From the NCBI GenBank assembly GCA_005223085.1, contig NJBP01000034.1, forward strand, positions 1 to 23,650: a stretch of 23,650 nt of DNA, written 5' to 3'. This document shows, in pieces, positions 22,745 through 23,650 of the stretch. Within the stretch, counting starts at the first letter, position 1. Each line of letters starts with the position of its first letter. This DNA comes from Candidatus Aerophobetes bacterium Ae_b3b. Lineage in GTDB: Bacteria; Aerophobota; Aerophobia; Aerophobales; AE-B3A. The position numbers and the translations under genes are program-made. The notes beneath the pieces are model-generated. The model had not been told where the DNA came from. It worked only from the letters and a program-made list of their open reading frames with translations, and searched no databases.

Positions 22745-23056
22745 TCACACCGTTTGGTGTCTCACCCAAGCTGATATAGTATCTTTTTTTTGTTTCTTCC
22801 TAAGTCTTTCTGCTTTCTGTTTGATCTTATTAAGCGTGCCAACATCAACTTTGTTCATATCTACCCATAATCCATCTTCCTCACTTCCTTGCCCGAATTG
22901 TTCACCGGACACTACAAAAATCTCTCCATTGTTTAGAATAAATTCAAGCGAGCCCCAACCTGTGAGATCTTCTTTAGAATTTCTTTCCCTAACAAATAAG
23001 ATCCCTATTTCATTTGTTCTTTCAACAAAATGTTTCTTTGTGGTATCCATATTCAT
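22745..23056 (-). CDS. Small hypothetical protein, coupled to the upstream nuclease-like gene
   Basis: This 103-residue protein is unknown to me. Visible features are a beta-rich middle (GSLEFILNNGEIFVVSGEQFGQG) and a strongly basic helix near the end (NKIKQKAERLRKKQKK). Its ATG overlaps the upstream stop as ATGA, with AGGAGG just before it, so it is translated with the PD-(D/E)XK-like gene and may be its partner. The last codons overlap a hairpin ACACC-GTTT-GGTGT (22747-22760). Confidence 0.6.
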   Translation of the reverse strand: MNMDTTKKHFVERTNEIGILFVRERNSKEDLTGWGSLEFILNNGEIFVVSGEQFGQGSEEDGLWVDMNKVDVGTLNKIKQKAERLRKKQKKDTISAWVRHQTV

Positions 23057-23650
23057 CCTCCTCTTTCAATGATCCCAAATTGTTCCCGCCTCTCGTTATG
23101 CACTAAGGCAAAATTATATAATTCTTCTAACTCTTTATAAAGTTTAAACTGAAATCTATATTTAAACTCTCTAAACGGTGTCTGGCTGACATATTGGTTG
23201 AATAAATCTTTTTCCTTTGCACTTGGTCCAACTATAAAAAATCGAGCAGTGAACCTCCTTGGTATTTTCAACAACCTATCTAAGCCAGATTTTACTCTTG
23301 TTGTTTCTTCTACTTCAAAAGCGTAAACGGGAAACAACCCGTAATCATCTTCATCAAGCCACAAAGTATCTATTTCTCTAATCTTTGCCAAGTTAGGACC
23401 CCTGAAAATGTCGGTGCAGTCGGAGACAGTCACAAAATCTCTTAGCGGTTTATCTTGGAAAGTTCTAATAGTTTGGTCGTGTGGAGGTGCATAAGTCTCA
23501 TATCCATAAATGTTTCCGAGTGTAACTAACATTCCTTGAGCAATTCCGTGATCAATCTCTGATTCTTCAGTAAAATTTTGTGCTCCAGGCTTTATGTGAG
23601 TTTCTTCTACAACCTTATAAATGCCACTTCTTTTTGGCGGCACTGGTTCA
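23053..23650 (-). CDS. PD-(D/E)XK-like protein, N-terminus outside window
   Basis: The frame stays open to the window edge (EPVPPKRSGIYK), so the GTG at 23643 is probably not the true start and the gene is partial. The C-terminal 196 residues contain KIREIDTLWLDED (about 88-99), then VYAFEVEETTRVKSGLDRL (106-124) and RFFIVGP (134-140). A conserved Asp, then a beta strand with FEVE, a short gap and a G..RL helix recall PD-(D/E)XK restriction-like proteins in which FEVE(H/E)(S/T)T replaces the usual ExK. The function is unknown. It is translationally coupled to the small protein downstream. A role in restriction or defence is plausible but unproven. Confidence 0.55.
   Translation of the reverse strand, partial: EPVPPKRSGIYKVVEETHIKPGAQNFTEESEIDHGIAQGMLVTLGNIYGYETYAPPHDQTIRTFQDKPLRDFVTVSDCTDIFRGPNLAKIREIDTLWLDEDDYGLFPVYAFEVEETTRVKSGLDRLLKIPRRFTARFFIVGPSAKEKDLFNQYVSQTPFREFKYRFQFKLYKELEELYNFALVHNERREQFGIIERGG

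Noticed and set aside
22775-22800. A-run in the small basic-protein gene as a programmed -1 frameshift site
   Set aside because: The -1 frame does not lead into the downstream gene, which is in the +1 frame with a stop just before, so there is no product to support it.

Overview
The window looks like a bacterial chromosome segment from an anaerobe that ferments or assimilates amino acids or organic acids. It has Shine-Dalgarno sites, sigma70-type promoters and an intrinsic terminator. It also has a 2-oxoacid:ferredoxin oxidoreductase gamma subunit, three phenylacetate-CoA-ligase-type acyl-CoA synthetases, split transketolase genes, a short transaldolase-family protein and a class 1B-type dihydroorotate dehydrogenase. 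I cannot assign a phylum from the sequence alone; an uncultivated anaerobic lineage is my guess. No rRNA, tRNA, CRISPR array or intact transposase was found.

Region 1 (1-3357, + strand) is a compact sugar-metabolism operon. It holds the 3' end of a PfkB-type sugar kinase, the N- and C-terminal halves of a transketolase as separate overlapping genes, and an NAD(P)-dependent SAF-domain oxidoreductase related to the DRL/homoserine-dehydrogenase-like family. The combination suggests a specialised pathway for a short or branched sugar.

Region 2 (3404-6605, - strand) is argC-argJ followed closely by a Clp1/Grc3-type P-loop kinase, an unexpected partner for arginine biosynthesis. Its promoter is visible upstream of argC.

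Region 3 (6645-18563, - strand) is a large acid-activation and transport block. In transcription order it reads DUF4416 protein, IorB-like subunit, an unusually long transaldolase-family protein, PaaK, a tandem-ACT protein, a winged-helix protein, LivK, LivH, LivM, LivG, LivF, PaaK, PaaK and a MerR-type regulator. Internal promoters lie before the transaldolase and before livK, and a strong hairpin with a U-tract lies between livK and livH. The expected large subunit IorA is absent. I read the block as uptake of an amino or aryl/branched acid, conversion to or from a 2-oxoacid, and CoA activation, with small-molecule-sensing regulators.

Region 4 (18639-20883, - strand) holds pyrD and a Na+/Ca2+-exchanger-family membrane protein. 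They lie behind a promoter with a 16-bp palindrome and a decayed DUF72 gene carrying an in-frame stop.

Region 5 (20884-23650) is accessory DNA, visibly more AT-rich. A hairpin-dense non-coding stretch is followed by - strand genes: a protein with a NucS-like nuclease domain, two small unknown proteins and a PD-(D/E)XK-like protein running off the window. The NucS-like gene is framed by a near-perfect 17-bp inverted repeat, and an 80-bp attC-like folded site lies on its upstream side. This looks like an integron-type gene cassette and is the most interesting candidate in the window.
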